A stretch of DNA of 64,000 bases from Flammeovirgaceae bacterium UBA2786 (GTDB lineage Bacteria > Bacteroidota > Bacteroidia > Cytophagales > Cyclobacteriaceae). Made by a program: the position numbers and the translations under genes. The notes beneath the pieces are model-generated. The model did no database searches, had not been told where the DNA came from, and saw nothing but the letters and a program-made list of their open reading frames with translations. Below are positions 43,220 through 53,400 of this stretch, in pieces. Positions within the stretch are counted from its first letter, which is position 1. The number at the start of each line of letters is the position of its first letter. The stretch covers positions 145,400 to 209,399 of the forward strand of contig DEIA01000032.1 of NCBI GenBank assembly GCA_002352225.1. The letters are read 5' to 3'.

Positions 43220-45103
43220 ATGGCAACAATAGATATACATCCTCAAACATCAACCCATCACCACGATGATCACGCACACGAGCATGAACATCATGGTAAT
43301 TTTTGGACAAACTATGTGTTCTCAGAAGATCATAAAGTAATTGCGAAGCAGTTCTTGATTACAGGTATGGCCTGGGCATTGATTGGCGGAGTTCTTTCTG
43401 TTTTGTTTCGTCTTCAACTCGGTTTTCCGGATGCTGACCTTTCCTGGTTAAAACCTATTTTAGGTGGTTGGCTAACGCCCGAAGGAAAGATTGACCCAGA
43501 ATTTTATTTAGCGCTGGTAACCATGCACGGAACCATCATGGTGTTTTTCGTGCTTACAGCCGGACTAAGTGGTACCTTCAGTAACTTCCTTATTCCATTG
43601 CAGATTGGTGCGCGCGACATGGCCAGTGGATTTATGAACATGTTATCGTATTGGTTCTTCTTCCTGTCGAGCGTGATTATGTTTGTATCCCTTTTCCTCT
43701 CAACAGGTCCGGCATCAGGGGGCTGGGTAATCTATCCGCCATTAAGCGCATTACCTCAGGCTATGCAAGGATCAGGTCTGGGCATGACGTTGTGGTTGGT
43801 AGCTATGGCGATTTTTATTGCAAGCTCGTTGTTAGGAAGCATCAATTATATCTCCACCGTAATTAACATGCGTACACAGGGTATGTCGTTTACACGGCTA
43901 CCGCTTACTATTTGGGCATTTTTCTTTACGGCTATTATTGGTATTCTATCATTTCCCGTACTATTCGCAGCAGCCCTGCTCTTAATTTTTGATAGAAGTT
44001 TTGGAACGAGTTTTTACCTGTCTGATATCTACATTGGTGGCGAAGCATTACCTAATCAGGGAGGAAGCCCGATTTTATTCCAGCACCTGTTCTGGTTTTT
44101 GGGCCACCCCGAAGTGTACATTGTGTTGTTACCCGCACTGGGAATTACATCAGAAATTATAGCCACTAATTCGCGTAAACCTATATTTGGTTACAAAGCG
44201 ATGGTGGGGTCTATGTTGTTTATCGCAATCTTATCATTTGTGGTATGGGCACACCATATGTTTGTAACCGGTATGAATCCATTTCTAGGTTCAATCTTTA
44301 CGTTACTTACACTGATTATTGCAGTACCCTCTGCGGTTAAAATATTCAATTATGTTACCACACTTTGGAAAGGTAACATCCGGTTTACATCCGCCATGTT
44401 GTTTTCAATTGGCTTAGTTTCATTCTTCTTAACGGGGGGTATCACGGGTATCTTCCTGGGGAATTCAGCAGTAGACATACAGTTACACGATACATACTTT
44501 GTAGTAGCTCACTTTCACCTGGTTATGGGTAGCGCATCATTCTTTGGTATGGTGGCGGGTGTGTACCACTGGTTCCCTAAAATGTTTGGCCGTATGATGG
44601 ACGAGCGTCTTGGCTATGTGCACTTCTGGTTCACATTTTTAGGAGTTTATCTGGTATTCTTCCCTATGCATTATATCGGTATTGCAGGTTTCCCACGTAG
44701 GTATTACAGCTGGACTAACTTTGAAACGTTTAGTGGTTTTGCTGATTTGAATATGTTGGTAAGTGTGGCTGCAATTTTTACATTATTTGCACAATTCATT
44801 TTCTTATTCAACTTTATCTATAGCATTTTTAGAGGTAAAGCTGCTCCTGCAAACCCATGGGAGTCTAATACTCTTGAGTGGACTACACCACGCAATCCCG
44901 GACACGGAAACTGGCCAGGGGAAATTCCAACGGTTTATCGTTGGCCATACGATTATAGCAAACCGGGTGCGAAGGAAGATTTTATTCCTCAACACATTCC
45001 ATATTCCGAAACACCGGAATCGAACCTGCCTCATGAAAATGAGTTGATAAAATTAGAGCTCAATAATGGTTCTATTAATGGAGAGAACAAAACTCATCAT
45101 TAA
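43220..45103 (+). CDS. coxA: Cytochrome c oxidase subunit I
   Basis: A 627-residue A1-type haem-copper oxidase catalytic subunit. The first haem ligand His is in LVTMHGTIMVFFV. GHPEVYIVLLPALG holds the CuB His, the cross-linked Tyr and the D/K-pathway Glu typical of A1 enzymes. WAHHMFVTG gives the remaining CuB ligands and VAHFHLVMG the haem a/a3 pair. The N-terminus is His-rich (THHHDDHAHEHEHHG), an unusual cytoplasmic or periplasmic tail. Confidence 0.97.
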   Translation: MATIDIHPQTSTHHHDDHAHEHEHHGNFWTNYVFSEDHKVIAKQFLITGMAWALIGGVLSVLFRLQLGFPDADLSWLKPILGGWLTPEGKIDPEFYLALVTMHGTIMVFFVLTAGLSGTFSNFLIPLQIGARDMASGFMNMLSYWFFFLSSVIMFVSLFLSTGPASGGWVIYPPLSALPQAMQGSGLGMTLWLVAMAIFIASSLLGSINYISTVINMRTQGMSFTRLPLTIWAFFFTAIIGILSFPVLFAAALLLIFDRSFGTSFYLSDIYIGGEALPNQGGSPILFQHLFWFLGHPEVYIVLLPALGITSEIIATNSRKPIFGYKAMVGSMLFIAILSFVVWAHHMFVTGMNPFLGSIFTLLTLIIAVPSAVKIFNYVTTLWKGNIRFTSAMLFSIGLVSFFLTGGITGIFLGNSAVDIQLHDTYFVVAHFHLVMGSASFFGMVAGVYHWFPKMFGRMMDERLGYVHFWFTFLGVYLVFFPMHYIGIAGFPRRYYSWTNFETFSGFADLNMLVSVAAIFTLFAQFIFLFNFIYSIFRGKAAPANPWESNTLEWTTPRNPGHGNWPGEIPTVYRWPYDYSKPGAKEDFIPQHIPYSETPESNLPHENELIKLELNNGSINGENKTHH

Positions 45104-45118
45104 TAGGGTTACGCATTG

Positions 45119-46123
45119 ATGGCAACAGCGACCAGTCGTTTTCACAGGCTTTGCCTGATAACACTGGTCGCTGTTTATTTTCTGATACTAGTAGGTGGAA
45201 TTGTGCGCAGCACTGGATCAGGAATGGGTTGTCCCGATTGGCCTAAATGTTTTGGTTCATGGGTACCTCCTACATCGGCAGATCAACTACCCAAGGATTA
45301 CAAAGAAAAATTTGCCGCAATCCGAGACACCAAGAATCAAAAATTTGCCCGATATCTTAAAGCATTTGGCTTCGAGTCAACCGCTAATGCCATTTTGAAC
45401 GATAAATCAATTCTTATTGAAGCTGATTTTAATGTAACCAAAACCTGGATTGAGTATTTGAACCGAATTGTTGGGGTAACAATCGGATTTTTGATAACCG
45501 CAGTGTTTGTGATGAGTTTCAAACTACGCAAGCAAAGTAAATCGTGGTTTTGGGTTGCCTTTGCAACGTTAATTGTGGTTATAATCCAAGGTTGGTTTGG
45601 GTCCATTGTAGTGTCTACCAATCTCACCACATGGACTATAACCATACATATGCTTATGGCTTTTGTGCTGGTTGCTTTGTTGATCTGGCTTTACGAAAAG
45701 AGTGCTCCCCCCATTTACCTGCCAACCGGAAAATATACGCGTTTGATACTGGCAATTGGTATACTGTTATTGATTATACAGGTGTTATTGGGTACCGAAG
45801 TACGGGCTGGAATTGACAGAGCCGCATTGTTTTTACCTCGCGAAGCGTGGATTATGGAGGTAGGCGAGGACTTTTTAAGGCACAGATCGTTTTCTTGGAT
45901 ACTGGTGCTGGTTCATGTGGTTTTAGTTTACAGATTATTCAAAACAAGCCCCCGTAATCCTTTACCAGTTGCCCTTGTTCTGCTAATTTTGCTCACCCTG
46001 ATTACAGGAGTTGGAATGGCCTATTTTGCTGTTCCGGCCTTTCTTCAGCCCATTCATTTACTGGTGGCCACGCTTACCTTTGGTGTCCAGTTTTTGTTGA
46101 TTTTGAGAATAAAGACGAGTTGA
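45119..46123 (+). CDS. ctaA: Haem A synthase (CtaA/COX15)
   Basis: A 334-residue membrane protein (ATG 45119; a TTG lies one codon upstream). Eight helices are expected. The GGIVRSTGSGMGCPDWPKCFG start, VGVTIGFL, ITIHMLMAFVLVALLIWL and HRSFSWILVLVHVVL contain the four haem-ligating His. It oxidises haem O to haem A for the oxidase. Its partner gene ctaB follows 1 bp later. Confidence 0.93.
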   Translation: MATATSRFHRLCLITLVAVYFLILVGGIVRSTGSGMGCPDWPKCFGSWVPPTSADQLPKDYKEKFAAIRDTKNQKFARYLKAFGFESTANAILNDKSILIEADFNVTKTWIEYLNRIVGVTIGFLITAVFVMSFKLRKQSKSWFWVAFATLIVVIIQGWFGSIVVSTNLTTWTITIHMLMAFVLVALLIWLYEKSAPPIYLPTGKYTRLILAIGILLLIIQVLLGTEVRAGIDRAALFLPREAWIMEVGEDFLRHRSFSWILVLVHVVLVYRLFKTSPRNPLPVALVLLILLTLITGVGMAYFAVPAFLQPIHLLVATLTFGVQFLLILRIKTS

Positions 46124-46124
46124 G

Positions 46125-47018
46125 ATGCATGAACCCATAACTACCACAACGGCTATTCCGGCAGGAGTTAAAATCCGGGCCTTTGTTGAATTACTGAAGG
46201 TGCGGTTATCGTTGCTGGTAGCCTTTTCCTGTGCGTTTGGCTATGGCCTGGCAACACGGGGTAATATGGATTGGCAGGTACTTATTATGCTTACCATGGG
46301 TGGCTTTTTGCTGTCAGGGGCATCGGTAAGCATTAACCAGATATTGGAAAAAGACCTTGATGGGTTAATGTCGCGCACACAAAACCGACCATTGCCCACG
46401 GCCCGGTTAAGTGTAAGCGAAGCAACATTCTTTACTTTAATTTGCCTGGTGGCGAGTTTGATTATTTTATGGATTTACACCAATCCGTTAACCGTAGTAC
46501 TTTCCATCATTTCGATGTTATTGTACAGTTTTGTGTACACACCATTAAAGCAAGTTGGCCCTGTAGCAGTTTTTGTAGGAGCCATACCAGGAGCATTGCC
46601 CCCGTTATTGGGCTGGACTGCTGCCACCGGTTCTATCTCGTATGAGGCTATTATAATTTTCGGTATTCAGTTCATTTGGCAGTTCCCGCATTTTTGGGCT
46701 ATAGCCTGGGTTGCAGATGATGATTATAAGAAAGCGGGTTTTAAACTGCTTCCATCGGGTGGAGGAAAGAATTTGAATACTGCTATTCAGATTATGGTTT
46801 ACACGTTGTTTCTGATTCCACTTGGATTGTTACCGGCTACCTTTGGTATTACCGGAATTTATTCGGCTGTAGTGGCTACTCTTTGTGGTGCAGCTTTTTT
46901 TGCACAAACCTTTTCGTTAATGAAAACCGGAAGCCGGCAATCTGCTTTGCGGATTATGTTCGGATCGTTTATCTATTTACCCGTAGTTCAGATTGCCTAT
47001 TTGTTGGATAAAGTTTAA
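46125..47018 (+). CDS. ctaB: Protohaem IX farnesyltransferase (CtaB/COX10)
   Basis: A 297-residue UbiA-type prenyltransferase with about nine helices. The first Asp motif shows in NQILEKDLDGLMSRTQNRPLP near residue 65-85, and the second in WAIAWVADDDYKKAGFKLLP near 195. It converts haem B to haem O, substrate of CtaA. It sits between ctaA and the subunit III genes. Confidence 0.95.
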   Translation: MHEPITTTTAIPAGVKIRAFVELLKVRLSLLVAFSCAFGYGLATRGNMDWQVLIMLTMGGFLLSGASVSINQILEKDLDGLMSRTQNRPLPTARLSVSEATFFTLICLVASLIILWIYTNPLTVVLSIISMLLYSFVYTPLKQVGPVAVFVGAIPGALPPLLGWTAATGSISYEAIIIFGIQFIWQFPHFWAIAWVADDDYKKAGFKLLPSGGGKNLNTAIQIMVYTLFLIPLGLLPATFGITGIYSAVVATLCGAAFFAQTFSLMKTGSRQSALRIMFGSFIYLPVVQIAYLLDKV

Positions 47019-47025
47019 TGTGAAG

Positions 47026-47619
47026 ATGGAAACCAGTACAACCGGAGATTTTAAGATTGTAGAAGAGCCCAGCAAACCACTGGCCATGGAGCCACGTAAA
47101 TTTGGGATGTGGCTTTTTATGGGAAGTGTGTTTATGTTGTTTGCGGCATTAACCTCGGCCTATATAGTGCGCGAAGCAGAAGGCAATTGGGTGTATTTCG
47201 AAATGCCGCGATTGTTCACTATTTCCACCGTTGTAATTCTGGTAAGTAGTATTACCATGCAGTGGGCATATTGGTCGGCCAAAAAGGATAACCTTTCAAA
47301 TGTAAAGGTGATGATGACCATTACAACCGTTTTGGGTTTTGCCTTTTTGGTATTACAATGGTTGGGCTGGGTACAACTCGTAGCCGAAAAGATTTATTTT
47401 GTGGGCAACCCCTCTGGCTCATTCCTTTATGTGCTTACGGGGGTTCATGCCCTGCACATCATTAGCGCCATAGTTTTTCTGCTTATTGTGCTGGTGGCCA
47501 CGTATCGTTATAAAGTCCATTCAAAAAGCATGGTAAGTATAGAAATGTGCACCACTTACTGGCATTTTTTGGGCGGACTTTGGCTATATTTGTTCGTATT
47601 TCTATTATTGTACCGATAA
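47026..47619 (+). CDS. Cytochrome c oxidase subunit III-like protein (first copy)
   Basis: A 197-residue protein from ATG 47026; the earlier start at 46993 lies inside ctaB. Five helices. KFGMWLFMGSVFMLFAALTSAYIV is the subunit III start and HALHIISAIVFLLIVLVATYRY the typical His-containing helix, with a Trp-rich end. It lacks the first two helices of long subunit III. A second subunit III gene follows after 17 bp. Confidence 0.9.
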   Translation: METSTTGDFKIVEEPSKPLAMEPRKFGMWLFMGSVFMLFAALTSAYIVREAEGNWVYFEMPRLFTISTVVILVSSITMQWAYWSAKKDNLSNVKVMMTITTVLGFAFLVLQWLGWVQLVAEKIYFVGNPSGSFLYVLTGVHALHIISAIVFLLIVLVATYRYKVHSKSMVSIEMCTTYWHFLGGLWLYLFVFLLLYR

Positions 47620-47636
47620 AAACCTAATACCTGATT

Positions 47637-48410
47637 ATGGCACACAGTACAGCCACTACAGTAACCGGAAAAAGCGTTTGGGATGGCGGAACCTCGCCCA
47701 TGGGCGCCAGCTATGGCAAGCTTATGATGTGGTTCTTCCTCCTTTCGGATGCATTTACCTTTTCGGGATTATTGATTACTTACGGATTGGTTCGTTCTTC
47801 ACATCAGGCGTACGAAGGATTAGTGAGTACCTTCACCTTCTCCACAGAATATTGGCCGGTTCCTGAAAAAGTATTTGAAGCCGTTCCCTTTCTTCATGGC
47901 TATGAACTGCCTTTGGTGTTTGTAGGAATCATGACTTTTATCCTCATCATGAGTTCTGTTACGATGGTGTTAGCCGTAGAAGCAGGCCACCGAATGGATC
48001 GTAAAGCTGTAGAAAAGTGGATGCTGTGGACAATCATTGGAGGGGTTACTTTCTTAAGTTGTCAGGCCTGGGAGTGGACACACTTTATTGTGGGCACAGG
48101 AGTACCCACCATGAAAGATGTTTTTAACACAGAGACAGGGTTGTGGGAGCAAATTCCAATTTTAGGTGCAAACCTTCATGTTAATCAATATGGTCCGCAA
48201 CCTTTTGCCGATTTCTTTTTCTTTATCACGGGCTTTCACGGGTTTCACGTGTTTAGCGGAGTAATGTTGAATTTCCTGATTTATTATAACACAGTAACAG
48301 GGGTATATGAGCGCAGAGGTCATTACGAAATGGTTGAAAAAGTAGGCTTGTACTGGCACTTTGTAGATTTGGTTTGGGTATTTGTATTTACATTCTTCTA
48401 TCTTGTATAA
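47637..48410 (+). CDS. Cytochrome c oxidase subunit III (second copy)
   Basis: A 257-residue subunit III with about five to six helices. SYGKLMMWFFLLSDAFTFSGLLITYGLV near the start, a long soluble insertion (about residues 45-80 and 148-185), then FFITGFHGFHVFSGVMLNFLIYYNTV and YWHFVDLVWVFVFTFFYLV, the canonical C-terminal pair. Probably both copies join the oxidase complex. Confidence 0.92.
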   Translation: MAHSTATTVTGKSVWDGGTSPMGASYGKLMMWFFLLSDAFTFSGLLITYGLVRSSHQAYEGLVSTFTFSTEYWPVPEKVFEAVPFLHGYELPLVFVGIMTFILIMSSVTMVLAVEAGHRMDRKAVEKWMLWTIIGGVTFLSCQAWEWTHFIVGTGVPTMKDVFNTETGLWEQIPILGANLHVNQYGPQPFADFFFFITGFHGFHVFSGVMLNFLIYYNTVTGVYERRGHYEMVEKVGLYWHFVDLVWVFVFTFFYLV

Positions 48411-48412
48411 CT

Positions 48413-48745
48413 ATGGCACACCACGCACACGAACCTCAGGTTACTGTACTTCCGCCCGATAAAGCGAAGATTAAAAAATTGTGGACAGTAGCGCTGTACT
48501 TATTGTTAATAACAATTGTAGAATTTATCATCGCCTTTTCCGTACCGCATGAATACAAGCAACTTAGAGTATGGGTATTTGTGGCATTAACAATTGTAAA
48601 GGCAGGGTATATTGTAGGCGAATTTATGCACCTGCGCTATGAAGTGAAGGTATTGTTTTGGTCCATACTAATCCCTATCATCTTTATCGTTTGGATGCTG
48701 GTGGCATTTGTATACGAAGGGATTAAAATGCCGGTATTTCAATAA
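48413..48745 (+). CDS. Cytochrome c oxidase subunit IV
   Basis: A 110-residue protein starting MAHHAHEPQ (ATG 48413). Three helices with KKLWTVALYLLLITIVEFIIAF, VFVALTIVKAGYIVGEFMHLRYEVK and WSILIPIIFIVWMLVAFVYEG: the prokaryotic subunit IV pattern. Last gene before an intrinsic terminator; the main act-cox transcript probably ends here. Confidence 0.9.
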   Translation: MAHHAHEPQVTVLPPDKAKIKKLWTVALYLLLITIVEFIIAFSVPHEYKQLRVWVFVALTIVKAGYIVGEFMHLRYEVKVLFWSILIPIIFIVWMLVAFVYEGIKMPVFQ

Positions 48746-48766
48746 CAATAGACTATCTAATAAATG

Positions 48767-48803
48767 AAGAAGGCTAAGGTGATGAACTTTAGCCTTCTTT
48801 TTA
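48767..48803 (+). terminator. Terminator after the act-cox operon
   Basis: An 11-bp perfect stem AAGAAGGCTAA / TTAGCCTTCTT with an 11-nt loop is followed by a T-run, 22 bp after subunit IV. Confidence 0.9.
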
Positions 48804-48816
48804 TGTTACCTAATCA

Positions 48817-49293
48817 ATGTCAAAGAAATTAATCTACCTCTTTTTAGCCTTACTCTTACCCGGGCTCATCTTTGTGTTTTTAAGAAAGTTTGGAAAGAAT
48901 GAATTCAATATACCCGTTTATTATGAAGCGGGCGTAGAAGGCACCTCAGGCACCTGTGGTCCGTATCTGGCTCCCTACAAAGTGGCAGATTCGGTATTAC
49001 AGATTATTGGAAAAGCCAACAGCCCTATCCTGGTGGTAACAGATACCTCAGCAGAAGTAAAACGCAATCTGACTCACTTAAAATCAGAATTCGGTGATAC
49101 TTTTTCGTTAACTACTTCTGAAGCAGATGCACGATGGTTATTCTGGGTAGATTGTGTTTTTTTATTACAAAAACCCTGGACGGCCGTATTAATTGATGCG
49201 CAAGGCCGCATACGCGGATATTATGCTCCTGCCTCGCGCGAAGAAGCAGACCGATTAATGGTTGAACTCCGAATTTTACTTAAGCAATATTAA
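48817..49293 (+). CDS. SCO-like/thioredoxin-fold protein lacking copper ligands
   Basis: A 158-residue membrane-anchored protein. N-terminal helix (KKLIYLFLALLLPGLIFVFL), then FGKNEFNIPVYYEAG, which looks like the neck of Bacteroidota SCO1/SenC proteins. The rest follows a thioredoxin-like order (ILVVTDTSAEV, WTAVLIDAQGRIRGYY). The CxxxC copper motif and distal His are absent; the only Cys residues are in GTSGTCGPY and FWVDCVF. Position in the oxidase cluster supports a link with CuA assembly, but the enzyme-like residues are gone. Confidence 0.6.
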   Translation: MSKKLIYLFLALLLPGLIFVFLRKFGKNEFNIPVYYEAGVEGTSGTCGPYLAPYKVADSVLQIIGKANSPILVVTDTSAEVKRNLTHLKSEFGDTFSLTTSEADARWLFWVDCVFLLQKPWTAVLIDAQGRIRGYYAPASREEADRLMVELRILLKQY

Positions 49294-49294
49294 G

Positions 49295-49816
49295 ATGGCT
49301 GAAACGGCTAAATCACCTTACCATAAGTTAATTTTTACACTCTCTGTAATGTTACCCATTGCCGTGGCCGTATTGTTTAGAGTTAAAATTCCGGGTTACG
49401 ATTTTAGTTTTCTACCACCCATTTATGCTACAATAAACGGACTTACAGCTATTTTGCTAGTGATAGCGGTAGTAGCTATAAAGCAAAAGAACAGAAAACT
49501 ACATGAGCTTTTGGTTAAAATCTGTATGGGGTTATCTGCTGCATTTCTGGTGATGTATGTGTTGTATCACATGACCAGCGACTCTACGACATACGGAGGT
49601 GAAGGAGGCTGGCGGATTTTCTATTTTGTGATTCTGATCAGCCACATTATTTTATCGGTGGTGGTGGTTCCATTTGTATTATTTACTTTTTCCAGGGCAT
49701 TATCCGGTAATTTTGAAAGACATAGAGCGTTAGCTAAATTTGCATTCCCGTTGTGGCTGTATGTTGCAATAACGGGTGTGATTGTTTACATTATGATTAG
49801 CCCATACTATGTTTAA
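49295..49816 (+). CDS. DUF420 membrane protein
   Basis: A 173-residue protein from ATG 49295 with five helices and conserved His residues in helix contexts (YVLYHMTSDSTTYGG, ISHIILSVVVVPFVLFTF, FERHRALAKFAFPLWLYVA). DUF420 proteins recur in cytochrome oxidase clusters, with unknown function; the His residues suggest metal or haem. It overlaps the next gene by 8 nt. Confidence 0.88.
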   Translation: MAETAKSPYHKLIFTLSVMLPIAVAVLFRVKIPGYDFSFLPPIYATINGLTAILLVIAVVAIKQKNRKLHELLVKICMGLSAAFLVMYVLYHMTSDSTTYGGEGGWRIFYFVILISHIILSVVVVPFVLFTFSRALSGNFERHRALAKFAFPLWLYVAITGVIVYIMISPYYV

Positions 49817-50066
49817 GGTAAAAACTTTTTTTCGCGCTTTTGGGGTAATGCTGCTAGTTGTACTCATTCAAACGGAGTCCTACGCACAGTGTGCCATGTG
49901 CCGTACAACATTAGAAAACAATGTAAGTAATGGCGATATCGGAATTGCAGCCGGAATAAATTTTGGAATATTATACCTGTTTGCAGCACCTTACCTGATC
50001 ATTTCACTTATCGCCTTCTTTTGGTACAGAACCAGTAAAAATGCCAAACGAAACGAATACGCTTAG
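49809..50066 (+). CDS. Small membrane protein with CAMC motif
   Basis: An 85-residue protein: signal/anchor helix (AFGVMLLVVLIQTESYAQ), a CAMCR motif right after the predicted cleavage site, then a second helix (NFGILYLFAAPYLIISLIAFFWYR). The CxxC could bind copper or form a disulfide in the periplasm. Similar small proteins are often found next to oxidase genes in Bacteroidota. It overlaps DUF983 by 26 nt. Confidence 0.7.
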   Translation: MFKVKTFFRAFGVMLLVVLIQTESYAQCAMCRTTLENNVSNGDIGIAAGINFGILYLFAAPYLIISLIAFFWYRTSKNAKRNEYA

Positions 50067-50412
50067 GACTATATGGTTGGGCAAATGCCCCCGTTGCCAT
50101 AAAGGTGATATCTTCAAATATCCCTTATCAAAGATTACGCATTTTGCATCAATGCATAATGAGTGCCCGGTTTGTAAGGCTTCTTTCAATCCAGAACCTG
50201 GTTTCTATTTTGGAGCTTTATTTGTGAGTTATGCATTTACAGTGGCAATTATGGTTGCCGTGTGGTTAGCGCTGTATGTATTAGCTAACCCACCCGATTG
50301 GGTTTATGCAACAGCTTTAGTCTTAGGTGCAGTTTTATTTTCTCCAATCAGTTTTCGTCTTTCGCGCGTGTTATGGCTCTATTGGTTTGGCGGGCACAGA
50401 AGTAATTCTTAA
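50041..50412 (+). CDS. DUF983 zinc-ribbon membrane protein
   Basis: A 123-residue protein with a treble-clef zinc ribbon near the N-terminus (CPRCHKGD ... ECPVCKASF) and two helices. DUF983 proteins accompany cytochrome oxidase genes in proteobacteria and Bacteroidota. Function unknown; zinc binding is inferred from the four Cys. Confidence 0.88.
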   Translation: MPNETNTLRTIWLGKCPRCHKGDIFKYPLSKITHFASMHNECPVCKASFNPEPGFYFGALFVSYAFTVAIMVAVWLALYVLANPPDWVYATALVLGAVLFSPISFRLSRVLWLYWFGGHRSNS

Positions 50413-50444
50413 CGGGATTTCTTATTTTTAAGAAACAGTACACC

Positions 50445-53400
50445 ATGTTTAAGCAGGCCTGGTTGTTTATTCTTCTTATTGGGTGCCTGGCCGGCTGCCT
50501 TGTTAGCGAGAGTATCTATCGTAACCAGAGCAATGATTTTACAGATGAGATATCTCAAAACCTTGAAACTGAACTCGCAAAACTTCAAAATGAAGCGGAG
50601 CAAATAATCACACAAAAACCGATAACATGGTCTGACTTAAACGGAGCGCATTACCGGGTTGAGGATAAAGAATTAAAGGCATGGAGTATTACCGATTTTG
50701 CACCTGATGCCCGTATGATAGCGGACACCAGTGTTTTGCAATACGGGCAAACATCACTAGGAGATTTTATTGTAGTAAGACAAATATTAGGGGCAGACGA
50801 AGTATTGATTTCGTTGTTGCCGCTGGTAAGGCGTTACCCGATTACAAACCGGTATCTCCCTTCACACCTTAACGAGAAAGTGTTTAAACATTATCAGGTT
50901 AATGTTTTTTCTCCCGAGGTTTCTTCAGGCGAACCGGTTACTCTAATGGGTAAGACAATACTGAAGGTTAGCCAACCCGCACAAGCAGGGCCACAGCTGT
51001 TTACACTGCTTTTTGGAATAGCACTTCTCATTTCAATATTTCTTATTCTTTTACATATTCTTCAAAAGCTGCACTATCAAAAAAAGTTTGAGCTTGCTTT
51101 TCTGCTTATGTCATTCTCGTTTGTGGCAATTCGGATTGCAATGGTTGAATTTAATTTTCCGGCACGCTGGTGGCCCACACAGGTATTTAGCCCCCAGGTA
51201 TTTGCCTCTTCAACGTATAATGCTTCCGTAGGCGATCTAGTTTTGAATTCGTTGGGCATTTTGTTTATCTGTGGTTATGTTTTTTTTACGTATTCCCGTT
51301 GGCGCACGCTGCAATCTTTATTGATTAAGAAGAATGGGATTGTAAAAAAAATCATAGGCGTAACATTATTGTTGGCAGCGCTTTTCTCATTTCTGTATCC
51401 ATTTCTTTTTATTGAAACGATATTCCACAATTCAGATATTTCATTAGATATAACCCATACATTATTAATTGATACGTTGCGCGGGCTTGCTTTTTTTTCG
51501 TTGGTATTAGGTAGTATAAGTGGCTTTTTCTTTACGCATGTATTTATTCGCCTTTCAAAGTCACTAAACCCAACCATAGGTAGTTTTTTACTAACCTTAG
51601 GGGCGGCACTTCTTTTGTTTATTGGATACTTTGTATGGGAGGGGAGAAACTACTGGATAACGGTTGTAATTGCGTTACCTTATTTTATGGTGTTACACCT
51701 TACACGATTAAGTTTAAATCGGAAAGGTGCTTTTTCTTCTTTGTTATATTTTTTTCTGGCCTTGCTCGCTTTTGGAGTACAGAGTGCATGGAGTATTATG
51801 CGTTTTTCGGAAGAAGAGAAAATTGAATCGCAATTCAAATTTGCTGCCAGTTATCTGATTGACCGGGATGTAATGGCCGAGTATCTTTTGAATGAAAGCC
51901 GTAAACGAATCAGTACCGATGCCTTTATTCAATCCAGAATGGTGAGTCCCTTTCTCAGTCGTTCAGCTGCTCGCCAAAAAATAAAGCAAGTATACCTAAG
52001 TTCTTATTTCGACCGGTATGATGTACAGATTCATTTATTTAGCCCGGCTAAAGATCCTTTAGATGAACTGTCACTTAATCATTGGACTGAATGGAATCAC
52101 CAAATTGGTAACCCGCAATACACTACCGAGTACGAAGGTATTTATTTTATACGGTCGGCTTCAGTTGAAACAGGTAAACGCTATATCGCGGTTATTCCTG
52201 TATTACGCGCTGGGCAATTGGTGGGATATGTTGTTTTAGATCTCTTGCTTAAACGAACCATACCCCAAAGTGTTTATCCTGAATTACTGGTCGACAGTCG
52301 GTTTGCAGAGTACTTTGAAAACCGAGATAAAAGTTTTGCGTTTGTGGCTGATGGCGCAATTCAAAGCAATTTTGGAAACTTTAATTACGAACGCGATTTC
52401 GCAACTAACCTGTTAAAGGAAGAACAACTTTATAACGAAGGAATTCGGAAGGATGGATTTATTCATACCGCTGTGGAAGATGATTCGGGCCAGATTGCAG
52501 TGGTTACCTCACGTGTATACCCTTACTTTTTTGTACTTACCAACTTTTCGTTTTTTTTTGTTTTATGTGTGTTTTTACTCGCACTGCTGCTAATTAGTTA
52601 TGGAATTCATGTCTGGCTAACCGGTAAGAGTATAAATTATGCCACCCGAATTCAGCTATATATATATCTGGCATTTGCATTACCGTTGATAGTTGTAGCT
52701 ATTACTACTTTAAACCGTGTATCGCGGTCTGCAGAAATGCAACTTACACAAGAATACCTGAATAAAGCCCGGGTGTTGGGAGAGAATCTTTTACCTGCGC
52801 TAACAGAATACGTGCACAACCCTGAAGAGAACAGGTCTGAATGGGAAGATAGGTTAAGTGCGGCTGCACGGTTTGCCGATGTGGATGTTTCGGTATTTGA
52901 TAGAAGAGAAATGGTGGCATCCAGTCAACCGGCTATTGCCGAAGGACTGCTTTCATCGGGCCTGATGAATCGCACGGCTTGGGAACGCGTGTACGAAAGA
53001 GGTGACATGGCCTTTGTAGTAAATGACAAAATTGGTTCTCTGAATTTCAACAACGCATTCTTTGCACTCCGTTCACCCGAAACGTTAGACATTTTAGGGG
53101 TGATTAGTTTACCATTTTTCGAATCGGCCCAATCACTGGATGCAACCCAAATTACTGTGTTGGCAAACATTCTTACCGTATTTACACTTATCTTTATAAT
53201 ATTCTCAATGCTTTCGTTTTATGTAGTAGAGGCGCTTACCTTTCCTTTACGGTTAATAACACGAACCTTACGCCATACTACCTTAACTACCAACAAAAAA
53301 CTAGAATGGAAATCGAGCGATGAGATTGGGTTGATGGTAAATGAGTATAATAAAATGGTGGATAATCTTGAGCAGAGTAAAATTGAACTAGCGCGTAGCC

